A DNA stretch of 64,000 bases from Kocuria dechangensis (GCF_014636775.1 NZ_BMEQ01000016.1:29323-93322); one strand, 5' to 3'; shown: positions 52,401 through 59,808, counted from the first letter of the stretch. Program-made: numbers and translations. Notes: generated by a model from the letters alone, not told the origin.

Positions 52401-53009
52401 CTCGGCCTCTACGTCTCCGACCACCCGCTGCGCGGCCTCGACGAGGCGCTGGGCCAGTACGCCGACACCTCCATCCAGCCGCTGCTGGGGGAGGACGGGC
52501 GGCCCGACGGCGCCGTGGTCACCGTCGCCGGCATGATCACGTCCCTGTCCCGGCGGATCGCCAAGACCTCCGGCAACGCCTACGCCCGGGTGGAGCTGGA
52601 GGACCGGACCGGCTCGATCGAGGTGATGTTCTTCGGGAAGGCCTACGCCCCCATCGCCGGGGTGCTCGCCGAGGACCTCGTGTGCGTGATCAAGGGCCGG
52701 CTGCAGCGCCGGGACGACGGGTCGGTGACGATCTCCGCGCAGGAGCTCACCGTGCCCGAGCTCTCCGAGGACGGGCACAACGGGCCGGTGCTCATCGCCC
52801 TGCCCGAGTTCCGGGCCACGGAGGAGACGGTCAAGGAGATCGGCGCGGTGCTGCGCAACCACCGCGGGGACTCCGAGGTCCGGATCCACCTGGAGACCCG
52901 GCAGAAGGTGCAGGTCCTGCGCCTGGGCCCCGACCTGCGGGTGAACCCCTCGCCCGCCCTGTTCGGGGACCTCAAGGTGCTGCTCGGGCCCACCTGCCTG
53001 GAGGTCTAG
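49464..53009 (+). CDS. dnaE: DNA polymerase III alpha subunit (DnaE1)
   Basis: This is the replicative polymerase catalytic subunit. The 1181 residues comprise the N-terminal PHP domain (FTHLHVHTEYSMLDGAARL, later ATTDHGYVFGAF) and the palm with the catalytic Asp cluster PDFDVDFDDRR (Asp418 and Asp420). Other blocks are [47 protein letters not shown] and FNKAHSAAYGLVSYWTAYLK. The C-terminal OB fold starts at VVTVAGMITSLSRRIAK. In mycobacteria the PHP domain of DnaE1 provides proofreading; the histidines seen here are consistent with that. GTG 49464 follows a -10 box by 6 bases. hisD is the next gene, 63 bases on. Confidence 0.98.
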   Translation: MTTATGKKSFTHLHVHTEYSMLDGAARLDDLFEACHEMGMTSLATTDHGYVFGAFDFWNKANAAGIKPIIGVEAYVTPGTARSDRSRVKFADGGRDDVSGGGAYTHMTLLAQSTEGMQNLFRASSLASLEGQLYKPRMDRELLNQYGKGLIATTGCPSGEVQTRLRLGQYQEAREAAAEFRDIFGAENYFCELMDHGLAIEKNVTSDLLRLAKDLGLPLVATNDLHYTHAEDAKSHAALLCVQSGSTLADPKRFKFDADEFYLKSPAEMRELFRDFPEACDNTLEIAERCQVEFDTSANYMPRFPTPEGHDETSWFVEEVEKGLHYRFPGGIPDDVRKQAEYEKGIIIQMGFPGYFLVVADFINWAKNNGIRVGPGRGSGAGSMVAYAMRITELNPLEHGLIFERFLNPDRVSMPDFDVDFDDRRRSEVIHYVTEKYGDERVAMIVTYGTIKAKQALKDSSRVLGYPFSMGEKLTKAMPPDVMGKGISLKDVYDEKAKRHGEAEELREILGQDPEAKKIFETAQGLEGLKRQWGVHAAGVIMSSHPLIDIIPIMRREQDGQIITQFDYPTCEGLGLIKMDFLGLRNLTIISDALENIQLNQDGFVLDLEHLELDDMPSYELLARGDTLGVFQLDGGPMRQLLKMMRPDNFEDISAVIALYRPGPMGANSHTNYALRKTGQQEITPIHPELEEPLAEILNTTYGLIVYQEQVMAIAQKVAGFSLGQADILRRAMGKKKKSELDKQYKGFHGGMSERGYSEGAIKALWDILLPFSDYAFNKAHSAAYGLVSYWTAYLKAHYPAEYMAALLTSVGDDKDKLALYLTECRRMGITVLPPDVNESALNFTPVGTDIRFGMGAVRNVGANVVTAMVEAREEKGAFTTFNDFLAKVPAVVCNKRTIESLVKAGAFDRLGHTRRGLVLCHEEAVDATVAVKRQEAAGQFDLFGGMGADDDPTTSLTVAVPDVPEWDRKDLLAFEREMLGLYVSDHPLRGLDEALGQYADTSIQPLLGEDGRPDGAVVTVAGMITSLSRRIAKTSGNAYARVELEDRTGSIEVMFFGKAYAPIAGVLAEDLVCVIKGRLQRRDDGSVTISAQELTVPELSEDGHNGPVLIALPEFRATEETVKEIGAVLRNHRGDSEVRIHLETRQKVQVLRLGPDLRVNPSPALFGDLKVLLGPTCLEV

Positions 53010-53059
53010 CCGATCCGGCGGGCGCAGCGGCCGGGCCGCGCCGGGGGCCCGGGGTGGAA

Positions 53060-53065
53060 TACCAT
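53060..53065 (+). promoter_or_regulatory. -10 box of a leaderless hisD transcript
   Basis: TACCAT ends 7 bases before the GTG at 53073, so the hisD mRNA is probably leaderless. Confidence 0.5.
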
Positions 53066-53072
53066 GGATGTC

Positions 53073-54419
53073 GTGACTACAGCTGAGACGACCACGACAC
53101 CCGCCCTGCGCACGATCGACCTCCGCGGCCGGCACCTGTCCTGGTCCGAGCTCCGGGCCGTCGTGCCCCGGCAGAGCCCGCAGTCGCTCGAGTCCGCCCA
53201 GCGCGCCGTCGAGGAGATCATCGAGGCCGTGCGCACGGAGGGCGCCGCCGCCCTGCGCCGCTACGCCCAGCGCTTCGACGGCGTGGTGCAGGATCGGCTG
53301 CGCGTGGACCCGGCCGAGATCCGCCGGGCCGTCGAGGCCCTGGACCCCGCCGTGCGGCACGGGCTCGAGACCGCGATCGAGCGCACCCGCGCCTTCGCGG
53401 AGGCCCAGCGCCCGGCGGACGCCCGGATCGAGGTCGCCCCCGGCGCCGTGCTCGTCCACCGGTGGACCCCGCTGCGCCGCGCCGGCCTCTACGTGCCCGG
53501 CGGGCTGGCGGTCTACCCCTCGTCCGTGATCATGAACGTCGTGCCCGCCCAGGCCGCCGGGGTCGGCTCGGTCGTGCTGTGCAGCCCGCCGCAGAAGGAG
53601 TTCGGCGGCCTGCCCCACCCCACCATCCTCGCCGCGGCCGGCCTGCTGGGCGTGGACGAGGTCTGGGCGATCGGCGGGGCGCAGTCCCTGGCCGCCATGG
53701 CCCACGGCGTGACGGACGGCGACGACGTGCTGGAGCCGGTGGACACCGTGACCGGCCCGGGCAACGTGTACGTGGCCACGGCCAAGCGCCTGCTGCGCTC
53801 CGTGGTGGGCGTCGACGCCGAGGCCGGGACCACCGAGATCGCCGTCCTCGCCGACGACACCGCCGACCCCGCCTACGTGGCCGCCGACCTCATCTCCCAG
53901 GCGGAGCACGACCCGGCCGCCGGCTCCGTGCTCATCACGCACTCGCCCGCCCTCGCCGAGCGCGTGGCGGCGGAGCTCGCGGTGCAGGTCCCGCTGACCA
54001 AGCACCGGGAGCGGATCACGACCGCGCTCTCCGGCCCCCAGTCCGGGGTGGTGCTCACCGACGACCTCGACGCCTCGGTCGCCGTCGCGGACGCCTACGC
54101 GGCGGAGCACCTCGAGATCCACACCGCCGACCCGCAGGAGGTCGCCGCCCGCGTGCGCAACGCCGGCGCGATCTTCCTCGGCCCGTACAGCCCGGTCCCG
54201 CTGGGCGACTACGCCGCCGGGTCCAACCACGTGCTGCCCACCGGCGGCACGGCCGTGCACGCCCAGGGCCTGTCCACCACGTCCTTCCTGAAGGCCGTGC
54301 AGATCGTGGAGTACTCCCGCGACGCCCTCGCGCAGATCGGCGACGACATCGTGGCCGTCGCGCAGTCCGAGGACCTGCCCGCCCACGGCCGCGCCATCAC
54401 GATCCGCACCGGAGGCTGA
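53073..54419 (+). CDS. hisD: Histidinol dehydrogenase
   Basis: HisD oxidises L-histidinol to L-histidine in two NAD-dependent steps, the last reaction of histidine synthesis. The 448 residues show the family sequence: LRRYAQRFDGV, RAGLYVPGGLAVYPSSVIMNVVPAQAAGV, AIGGAQSLAAMAHGV, VTGPGNVYVATAKR, DLISQAEHDPAAGS, AAEHLEIHT, GNG-type AIFLGPYSPVPLGDYAAGSNH and LPTGGTA, which include the zinc-binding His and Gln positions. The GTG at 53073 is preferred for its -10 box; the ATG at 53064 would overlap that box. In many Actinobacteria hisD heads the his operon; here nrdR follows instead, so the other his genes are elsewhere. Confidence 0.95.
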   Translation: MTTAETTTTPALRTIDLRGRHLSWSELRAVVPRQSPQSLESAQRAVEEIIEAVRTEGAAALRRYAQRFDGVVQDRLRVDPAEIRRAVEALDPAVRHGLETAIERTRAFAEAQRPADARIEVAPGAVLVHRWTPLRRAGLYVPGGLAVYPSSVIMNVVPAQAAGVGSVVLCSPPQKEFGGLPHPTILAAAGLLGVDEVWAIGGAQSLAAMAHGVTDGDDVLEPVDTVTGPGNVYVATAKRLLRSVVGVDAEAGTTEIAVLADDTADPAYVAADLISQAEHDPAAGSVLITHSPALAERVAAELAVQVPLTKHRERITTALSGPQSGVVLTDDLDASVAVADAYAAEHLEIHTADPQEVAARVRNAGAIFLGPYSPVPLGDYAAGSNHVLPTGGTAVHAQGLSTTSFLKAVQIVEYSRDALAQIGDDIVAVAQSEDLPAHGRAITIRTGG

Positions 54420-54425
54420 TCAGGC

Positions 54426-54998
54426 GTGCACTGCCCGTTCTGCCGTCACAACGACTCCCGCGTCGTCGACAGCCGCACCACGGACGACGGGACGGCCATC
54501 CGCCGCCGCCGCCAGTGCTCGGAGTGCGGGCGCCGGTTCACGACCCTCGAGACCACCACGATCTCGGTGATCAAGCGCTCCGGGGTCACCGAGCCCTTCG
54601 ACCGGCAGAAGATCGTCAACGGGGTCCGCAAGGCCTGCCAGGGCCGGCCGGTGAGCGAGGACGACCTCGCCATGCTCGCCCAGGAGGTCGAGGAGACGAT
54701 CCGGGCCATGGGCGCCGCCGAGATCGAGGCCCACGAGGTGGGCCTGGCGATCCTCGCCCCGCTGCGCCGGCTGGACGTGGTCGCCTACCTGCGCTTCGCG
54801 AGCGTCTACCAGGCGTTCGCCGGGCTGTCCGACTTCGAGGAGGCCATCGACCTGCTGCGCCAGCAGCAGGCCGAGCAGACGGGGCAGCAGACGATCCCGG
54901 CCGTCGCGGACCCGCCGGGGCCGGGGACGCGCAAGCGCTCCGGCCGCCGCCCCCGGGGCAAGGCCGCCGAGGGCGTCTCCCAGCCGCGACTGCTCTGA
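54426..54998 (+). CDS. nrdR: Transcriptional repressor NrdR
   Basis: NrdR represses ribonucleotide reductase genes when dATP is plentiful, by binding NrdR boxes. The 190-residue protein has the zinc ribbon [17 protein letters not shown] with Cys3, Cys6 and the second pair Cys31 and Cys34 ([10 protein letters not shown]), then an ATP-cone ([24 protein letters not shown] and [13 protein letters not shown]). The C-terminal Gln-rich and basic tail of about 45 residues exceeds the usual 150-160 length. GGAGG at the hisD end lies 10 bases before the GTG. Six bases separate the two genes, so they are co-transcribed. Confidence 0.97.
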   Translation: MHCPFCRHNDSRVVDSRTTDDGTAIRRRRQCSECGRRFTTLETTTISVIKRSGVTEPFDRQKIVNGVRKACQGRPVSEDDLAMLAQEVEETIRAMGAAEIEAHEVGLAILAPLRRLDVVAYLRFASVYQAFAGLSDFEEAIDLLRQQQAEQTGQQTIPAVADPPGPGTRKRSGRRPRGKAAEGVSQPRLL

Positions 54999-55004
54999 TC
55001 CAGC

Positions 55005-55036
55005 GGCCCGTCCCGGCCGGGACGGGCCGATTTTTC
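55005..55036 (+). terminator. Terminator of hisD-nrdR
   Basis: CGGCCCGTCCC pairs with GGGACGGGCCG around GGCC (55005-55030) and is followed by ATTTTT, a classical rho-independent terminator. Confidence 0.9.
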
Positions 55037-55049
55037 CGCCCGGACCTCT

Positions 55050-55078
55050 TGCCGCCGGCAGGGAGTGCCCGTACAGTG
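55050..55078 (+). promoter_or_regulatory. Promoter of the intergenic small RNA
   Basis: TTGCCG (55050-55055) and TACAGT (55073-55078) are spaced by exactly 17 bases, 14 bases after the nrdR terminator tail. The nearest coding gene downstream (ppgK) is on the opposite strand, so this promoter serves only the short unit that follows. Confidence 0.65.
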
Positions 55079-55084
55079 GGGAAC

Positions 55085-55143
55085 GCAACAAGCTCCCGCT
55101 GGGGGCCGCGGAGGGGAAGCCGCGGCTCTCAGCGGGTTTTTTC
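55085..55143 (+). ncRNA. Candidate small RNA between nrdR and ppgK
   Basis: A promoter at 55050-55078 and a terminator bracket an orphan unit of about 60 nt. After an unpaired 5' stretch (about 11 nt, containing CAACAAG) a continuous 17-bp stem forms between 55096-55112 and 55121-55137, including two G-U pairs, capped by the 8-base loop AGGGGAAG and followed by six T (55138-55143). The purine-rich loop could pair with C/U-rich targets. No reading frame of note is present. I do not recognise the family; it does not have the C-rich loops of actinobacterial 6C RNA. Exact 5' end is inferred. Confidence 0.55.
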
Positions 55144-55230
55144 TGCCCGGAACCTTCCGCCCGCAACCCGGGGCGGGTTCCTGCTCCTCGGCCCCGGGCG
55201 CTGCACCGACGCCGCACCCACGCATCAACG

Positions 55231-55276
55231 ACGACGCCCCGGTCCCCTTCCGTACGGAAGGCGACCGGGGCGTCGT
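55231..55276. terminator. Long hairpin at the end of ppgK
   Basis: ACGACGCCCCGGTC (55231-55244) pairs with GACCGGGGCGTCGT (55263-55276). The inner palindrome CCTTCCGTACGGAAGG extends the stem. It lies 18 bases from the ppgK stop and probably terminates that minus-strand gene. Confidence 0.7.
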
Positions 55277-55293
55277 CGTGGGAACGGTGCGGC

Positions 55294-56106
55294 TCAGCTC
55301 TCCGGGGCGTGCGGGGTGCCGGCCCACAGGGCCGCGCCCACGATGCCGGCGTTGTTGCGCAGCTGGGCGACCTCCACCGGGGTGCGCAGGTCGAGGTACG
55401 GCAGGAACTTGTCCGCGTTCTTGGAGACCCCGCCGCCCACGACGAACAGGTTGGGGGAGAACAGGAACTCCACGTGGCTGAAGTAGCGCTGCAGCCGCTT
55501 GGTCGCCCACTTCTTCCAGGGCAGCTGCTCGCGCTCGCGGGCGGCGGCGGAGGCACGGGTCTCGGCGTCGTGGCCGTCGATCTCGAGGTGGCCGAGCTCG
55601 GCGTTGGGCACGAGCTGGCCGTTGAGGATCAGCGCGGAGCCGATGCCCGTGCCCAGGGTGATGACGATGACGAGGCCCTTCACGCCGCGGCCCGCGCCGT
55701 AGACGGCCTCGGCCAGCCCGGCGGCGTCGGCGTCGTTGAGGGCCTCCACGGGCCGGCCCAGCCGCTCGGTCATCAGCTCGTCGACGTTCGTGCCGATCCA
55801 GGACTTGTCGATGTTCGCCGCGGACAGCGCGACGCCCTCCTTGATGATCGCGGGGAAGACGATGCCCACGGGGGAGTTGGCCTCCGGCGCCTCCGGCCGG
55901 GACTGCAGCTCCGCCACGATCTGCTCGACGACGTCGGCCACGGCCTCGGGGGTCGCCGGCTTCGGGGTGGGGATGCGGAAGCGCTCGCCGACGAGCTCTC
56001 CCGTGTCCAGGTCCACGATGCCGCCCTTGGTGCCGGTGCCCCCGAAGTCGACGCCGATGATCCGGCGGCTGGGGACGTCCAAGGCGGTGCGGTCTGGTGA
56101 GGTCAT
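55294..56106 (-). CDS. ppgK: Polyphosphate glucokinase
   Basis: PPGK phosphorylates glucose using inorganic polyphosphate or ATP; it is characteristic of Actinobacteria, which lack a sugar PTS-only route. The 270-residue ROK-like protein has the phosphate-binding IIGVDFGGTGTKGGIVD, TPKPATPEAVADVV, LNDADAAGLAEAVYGAG, ITLGTGIGSALI, NAELGHLEIDGHDAETRAS and VVGGGVSKNADKFLPYL. The EREQLPWKKWATKRLQRYF segment is the basic patch associated with polyphosphate use. GAGAGGA precedes the ATG. Its promoter overlaps a 17-bp direct repeat (56136-56171). It follows map on the same strand. Confidence 0.94.
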   Translation of the reverse strand: MTSPDRTALDVPSRRIIGVDFGGTGTKGGIVDLDTGELVGERFRIPTPKPATPEAVADVVEQIVAELQSRPEAPEANSPVGIVFPAIIKEGVALSAANIDKSWIGTNVDELMTERLGRPVEALNDADAAGLAEAVYGAGRGVKGLVIVITLGTGIGSALILNGQLVPNAELGHLEIDGHDAETRASAAAREREQLPWKKWATKRLQRYFSHVEFLFSPNLFVVGGGVSKNADKFLPYLDLRTPVEVAQLRNNAGIVGAALWAGTPHAPES

Positions 56107-56135
56107 GGGGCGGTCCTCTCGGGGCCGTGGTCGGA

Positions 56136-56171
56136 TGATCAGTGGGCAGTCTGTTGATCAGTGGGCAGTCT
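56136..56171. repeat. Two perfect 17-bp direct repeats at the ppgK promoter
   Basis: TGATCAGTGGGCAGTCT occurs at 56136-56152 and again at 56155-56171, separated by GT (19-base period). On the minus strand the second copy begins with TAGACT (56172 to 56167), a good -10 for ppgK; the other copy gives CAGACT. The array also overlaps the last bases of map. Confidence 0.8.
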
Positions 56172-57069
56172 ACGGCAGGGTCAGCACGTCCACGCCGTCC
56201 TCGGTCACGGCCAGCGTGTGCTCGAACTGGGCGGTGCGGCGGCGGTCCCGGGTGGTCACGGTCCAGTCGTCGTCCCACTGGTCCCACTCGATGGTGCCCA
56301 GGGTGAGCATGGGCTCGATGGTGAAGACCATGCCGGGGACCATGACGGTCGCGTAGGACGGCGCGGCGTCGTAGTGGGGGACGATCAGCCCGGAGTGGAA
56401 CTCGCGGCCCACGCCGTGACCGGTGAAGTCCCGGACCACGCCGTAGCCGAAGCGCTTGGCGTACTTCTCGATGACCCGGCCGATGACGTTGATCTCCCGG
56501 CCGGGCCGGACCGCCTTGATCGCCCGGTTGAGGGCCTCCTCGGTGCGCTCGACGAGCAGGCGCGACTCCTCGTCGACCTCGCCCACGAGGAACGTCGCGT
56601 TCGTGTCGCCGTGGAAGCCGCCCTTGTAGGCGGTGACGTCGAGGTTGACGATGTCGCCGTCCTCCAGGACGGTCGAGTCCGGGATGCCGTGGCAGATGAC
56701 CTCGTTGAGGGACGTGCAGATGGACTTGGGGAAGCCCCGGTAGCCCAGCGGCGACGGGTAGGCCCCGTGGTCGCACAGGTACTCGTGGGCGATCCGGTCC
56801 AGCTCGTCGGTGGTGGTGCCCGGCACGGCGGCCTGGCCCGCCAGCCGGAGCGCGCGGGCGGCGATGCGGCCGGCCTCCCGGATGTGCTCGATCTCCTCGG
56901 GCGTGTAGACGTTGCCGCCGCGGCCCTCGTCGGGCTCGTCGCGGCCCACGTACTCGGGGCGGGGGATCGAGGTCGGCACCGGGAGCGGCGGGGTGAGCGC
57001 GCCGGGGGCGAGGGCCCCCTCGGGGGCGGTGCTGCCGGGGGCGGTGGCGGGTCGGTTGTGCGTGGGCAC
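56170..57069 (-). CDS. map: Methionine aminopeptidase, type I with N-terminal extension
   Basis: MetAP removes the initiator methionine from nascent proteins. The 299 residues have a Pro-rich extension of about 50 residues, as in type Ic actinobacterial enzymes, and the pita-bread catalytic domain from [20 protein letters not shown]. Metal ligands are visible in [19 protein letters not shown] (two Asp), GHGVGREFH (His), FTIEPML (Glu) and QFEHTLAV (Glu). AGGAGG lies 11 bases upstream of the GTG at 57069; a GTG at 56979 lacks an SD. The window shows only this one copy. Confidence 0.95.
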   Translation of the reverse strand: MPTHNRPATAPGSTAPEGALAPGALTPPLPVPTSIPRPEYVGRDEPDEGRGGNVYTPEEIEHIREAGRIAARALRLAGQAAVPGTTTDELDRIAHEYLCDHGAYPSPLGYRGFPKSICTSLNEVICHGIPDSTVLEDGDIVNLDVTAYKGGFHGDTNATFLVGEVDEESRLLVERTEEALNRAIKAVRPGREINVIGRVIEKYAKRFGYGVVRDFTGHGVGREFHSGLIVPHYDAAPSYATVMVPGMVFTIEPMLTLGTIEWDQWDDDWTVTTRDRRRTAQFEHTLAVTEDGVDVLTLP

Positions 57070-57126
57070 GGGGGTCAGGACCTCCTGGATCGGGTGCGCC
57101 CGGCCCCGTTCGAGCCGGTTCGGGCC

Positions 57127-57139
57127 TAGGATCTACCCT
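57127..57139. promoter_or_regulatory. Divergent -10 boxes between map and the SPOR-like gene
   Basis: TAGGAT (57127-57132) and TACCCT (57134-57139) on the plus strand face the SPOR-like gene. On the minus strand TAGGGT (57140 to 57135) can serve map. Only one set may be used. Confidence 0.4.
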
Positions 57140-57220
57140 AACGCGCCGGGGACCGGTCCCGGTCCCCGCGGGCGGTCACAGGACCGGCGCGGTCAGGCCG
57201 CGACGAGGGAAGGAGACGGC

Positions 57221-57397
57221 ATGGGCGAGTTCTGGTTCAACACCTACACGCACCAGGTGGAGGAGGGGCCCCAGTCCGACTACCGGAAGCTGCTCGGCCC
57301 GTACGCGACCCGCGAGGAGGCGCAGCGAGCGCTCCAGATCGCGGCGGAGCGGTCCAAGAAGTGGGACGACGAGGACCGCGCCTACGAGGAGGGCTGA
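57221..57397 (+). CDS. Small SPOR-like protein
   Basis: A 58-residue acidic protein beginning MGEFWFNTYTHQVEEG and continuing SDYRKLLGPYATREEAQRALQIAAERSKKWDDE. The segment LLGPYATREEAQRAL resembles part of the SPOR fold, which binds denuded peptidoglycan, and short proteins of this type are common in Micrococcaceae. There is no signal peptide, so a cytoplasmic role is more likely and the SPOR label may be only structural. GGAAGGAGA lies 5 bases before the ATG. It is divergent from map and convergent with panB. Confidence 0.75.
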   Translation: MGEFWFNTYTHQVEEGPQSDYRKLLGPYATREEAQRALQIAAERSKKWDDEDRAYEEG

Positions 57398-57473
57398 GCC
57401 CGCCCGGCGGCGTGGCCGCTCCGGAGGAGGCCCGCCCCGGCAGGGACGGCTGCGGGGACGGACCAGGGGCGGC

Positions 57474-58319
57474 TCAGAAGCTGTGCTCGGGGCCCGGGAA
57501 GCGGCCCTCCCGCACGTCCGCCACGTAGCGGCCCACCGCGTCGGTGACCACGCCGTGGAGGTCCGCGTACTGGCGCACGAACCGCGGCATCCTGCCGCGG
57601 CGCAGCCCCAGCATGTCCTGCCACACCAGCACCTGGCCCGTGGTGCCGGCGCCCGCGCCGATGCCGATGGTGGGGACCTCGAGCGCGGCGTCCACGGCGG
57701 CGGCGGTCTCGGCCGGCACCATCTCCATGAGGACGCAGAAGGCCCCGGCCTCCTGGAGCGCGAGGGCGTCCTCGACCAGCGCCTGCGCGGCGTCGCCGCG
57801 GCCCTGCACCCGGTAGCCGCCCAGGGCGTGCTCGCTCTGCGGGGTGAAGCCGAGGTGGCCCACCACGGGCACCCCCGCCTGCGTCATCGCCCGGACGTGC
57901 GGGGCGAACCAGGCGCCGCCCTCGAGCTTGACCGCGTGGGCGCCGCCCTCCTTGAGGAAGCGCACGGCGGTGCCGACCGCCTGCTCCGGGGAGGCCTCGT
58001 AGGAGCCGAAGGGGAGGTCGACGACGACGAGGGCGCGCTCGGCCGCCCCGGCGACGGCCCGGCACAGCGGGAGCAACTCGTCGACGGTGACGGGGATCGT
58101 GGTGGGGTAGCCCAGGACGTTGTTGCCCGCGGAGTCGCCCACCAGCAGCGTGTCCACCCCCGCCGCGTCGAAGACGGCGGCCGTCAGGGCGTCGTAGGAG
58201 GTGAGCATGGTGAACCGCTCGCCGCGGCGCTTCGCCTCGAGCAGGTGGTGCGTGCGGACCCGCCGCACGTCGAGGGCGCCCGGCTGCGGGCGCGGGGGAT
58301 CCTGGGGCTGCTGGGTCAT
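57474..58319 (-). CDS. panB: 3-methyl-2-oxobutanoate hydroxymethyltransferase
   Basis: PanB makes ketopantoate from alpha-ketoisovalerate and methylene-tetrahydrofolate, the first committed step of pantothenate and CoA synthesis. The 281 residues carry MLTSYDALTAAVFDAAGVDTLLVGDSAGNNVLGY (metal Asp), LVVVDLPFGSYE, AHAVKLEGG, VPVVGHLGFTPQSEH, MVPAETAA with the Glu, and TIGIGAGAGTTGQVLVWQDMLGL. The ATG at 58319 is leaderless by its -10 box. It neighbours glnA2 divergently, as in mycobacteria (Rv2225/Rv2222c). Confidence 0.96.
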   Translation of the reverse strand: MTQQPQDPPRPQPGALDVRRVRTHHLLEAKRRGERFTMLTSYDALTAAVFDAAGVDTLLVGDSAGNNVLGYPTTIPVTVDELLPLCRAVAGAAERALVVVDLPFGSYEASPEQAVGTAVRFLKEGGAHAVKLEGGAWFAPHVRAMTQAGVPVVGHLGFTPQSEHALGGYRVQGRGDAAQALVEDALALQEAGAFCVLMEMVPAETAAAVDAALEVPTIGIGAGAGTTGQVLVWQDMLGLRRGRMPRFVRQYADLHGVVTDAVGRYVADVREGRFPGPEHSF

Positions 58320-58326
58320 GGTCCCC

Positions 58327-58332
58327 AGCCTA
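58327..58332 (-). promoter_or_regulatory. -10 box of a leaderless panB transcript
   Basis: On the minus strand TAGGCT ends 7 bases before the panB ATG, with no SD between. Confidence 0.55.
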
Positions 58333-58379
58333 GCGGCCGCGTCCGCGCACGCCCCGGCGGGCGGTGCCGGGGCGCACGT

Positions 58380-58385
58380 TAGAGT
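58380..58385 (+). promoter_or_regulatory. -10 box of glnA2
   Basis: TAGAGT precedes the glutamine synthetase ATG by 82 bases. The -35 region is weak. I saw no obvious GlnR-type box by eye. Confidence 0.4.
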
Positions 58386-58467
58386 GAGTGGGACAGGGTG
58401 AGTCTGCGGGCGGCACGGCGCGCGGGCGGGCCGGCACGGCAGGGCAGGAAGACGAGGAAAGAAGACC

Positions 58468-59808
58468 ATGGACCGTCAGCAGGAGTTCGTCCTCAGGACC
58501 ATCGAGGAGCGCGACGTCCGCTTCGTCCGCATGTGGTTCACGGACGTCGTCGGCGCCCTCAAGTCCGTGGCGCTGGCCCCGGCCGAGGTGGAGGCCGCGT
58601 TCGACGAGGGCCTCGGCTTCGACGGCTCCTCCATCGAGGGCCTGTCCCGGGTGTCCGAGTCGGACATGCTGCTGCAGCCCGACCCCTCCACGTTCCAGAT
58701 CCTGCCGTGGCGCGGGGAGACGGAGCCCACGGCCCGGATGTTCTGCAGCATCCTCACCCCCGACGGCGAGCCCTCCGCCTCCGACCCCCGGGGCGTCCTC
58801 GGCCGGGTCCTGGACAAGGCCTCCGACATGGGCTTCACCTGCTACACGGCCCCGGAGATCGAGTTCTACCTCCTGAAGTCCCCGGACCTCGACGAGGACG
58901 GCCAGCCGGTGCCGGTCGACCACGAGGGCTACTTCGACCACGTCCCCGGCGGCGTGGTGCAGGACTTCCGCCGCAAGGCCGTCAACATGCTCGAGTCCGT
59001 GGGGATCTCGGTGGAGTTCTCCCACCACGAGGCCGGCCCCGGCCAGAACGAGATCGACCTGCGCTACGCGGACGCCCTCCAGACGGCGGACAACATCATG
59101 ACCTTCCGCACGGTCATCAAGGAGGTCGCCCTCTCCCAGGGCCTCTACGCGACCTTCATGCCCAAGCCGTTCACGGACCACCCCGGCTCCGGGATGCACA
59201 CCCACTTCTCCCTGTTCGAGGGGGACACCAACGCCTTCTTCGAGGCCGGCTCCGAGTTCCGGCTCTCCCGCACGGCCCGCCACTTCATCGCGGGCATCCT
59301 CCGCCACGCCCCCGAGTTCACGTCGGTCACCAACCAGTTCGTCAACTCCTACAAGCGCCTGTGGGGCGGGGGAGAGGCACCCTCCTACCTCTCCTGGGGG
59401 CACAACAACCGCTCCGCGCTGGTGCGCGTGCCCCTGTCCAAGCCGGACAAGGTGCAGGCGGCCCGGATCGAGTACCGCGGCATCGACTCGGCCACCAACC
59501 CCTACCTCTCCTACGCCGCCCTCCTCGCGGCGGGGCTCAAGGGCATCGAGAACGAGTACGAGCTGCCGCCGGTGGAGATGGACGACGTCGCCGCGATGAG
59601 CTCCGCGGAGCGCCGCGCCCTGGGGCACAACCCGCTGCCCTCGAGCCTGTACGACGCCATCCGCGAGACCGAGGAGTCGGAGTTCATGGCCGAGCTGCTC
59701 GGCGAGCAGGTCTTCGACTACTTCCTGCGCAACAAGCGCCGCGACTGGAACGACTACCGCCGGGTGGTCACCCACTTCGAGCTGAAGAACAACCTCGGCA
59801 TCCTCTGA
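58468..59808 (+). CDS. glnA2: Glutamine synthetase, GlnA2 type (GSI-alpha)
   Basis: The 446-residue enzyme ligates ammonia to glutamate. Active-site blocks are present: FDGSSIEGLSRVSESDM, APEIEFYLL, GPGQNEIDLRYADAL, FMPKPFTDHPGSGMHTHFSL (metal and glutamate ligands) and NNRSALVRVP. The C-terminal region where GSI-beta enzymes have the adenylylation Tyr (NLYDLPPE) aligns by my reading with DVAAMSSAE, putting Ala375 at that position, so GlnE control is unlikely. That, the length, and position beside glnE point to GlnA2 rather than GlnA1. The SD is GAGGAAAG before ATG 58468. glnA1 is not in the window. Confidence 0.93.
   Translation: MDRQQEFVLRTIEERDVRFVRMWFTDVVGALKSVALAPAEVEAAFDEGLGFDGSSIEGLSRVSESDMLLQPDPSTFQILPWRGETEPTARMFCSILTPDGEPSASDPRGVLGRVLDKASDMGFTCYTAPEIEFYLLKSPDLDEDGQPVPVDHEGYFDHVPGGVVQDFRRKAVNMLESVGISVEFSHHEAGPGQNEIDLRYADALQTADNIMTFRTVIKEVALSQGLYATFMPKPFTDHPGSGMHTHFSLFEGDTNAFFEAGSEFRLSRTARHFIAGILRHAPEFTSVTNQFVNSYKRLWGGGEAPSYLSWGHNNRSALVRVPLSKPDKVQAARIEYRGIDSATNPYLSYAALLAAGLKGIENEYELPPVEMDDVAAMSSAERRALGHNPLPSSLYDAIRETEESEFMAELLGEQVFDYFLRNKRRDWNDYRRVVTHFELKNNLGIL

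Noticed and set aside
49272..54386. Very long open frame (about 1700 codons) on the minus strand
   Set aside because: It lies opposite dnaE, hisD and rluD, uses the wobble complement of real codons, is full of His/Val/Gly/Arg runs and has no recognisable domain. This is the usual shadow frame of high-G+C genes.
55085..55143. 6C RNA or another known actinobacterial RNA family
   Set aside because: The hallmark of 6C RNA is two hairpins with C-rich loops; here there is one hairpin with a purine-rich loop.
59538..59560. Tyrosine of NEYELPP in the glutamine synthetase as the adenylylation site
   Set aside because: It resembles NLYDLPP, but it lies about 10 residues before the region that aligns by position with the GSI-beta site (DVAAMSSAER). 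I judged the latter alignment better, though only a full alignment can settle it.
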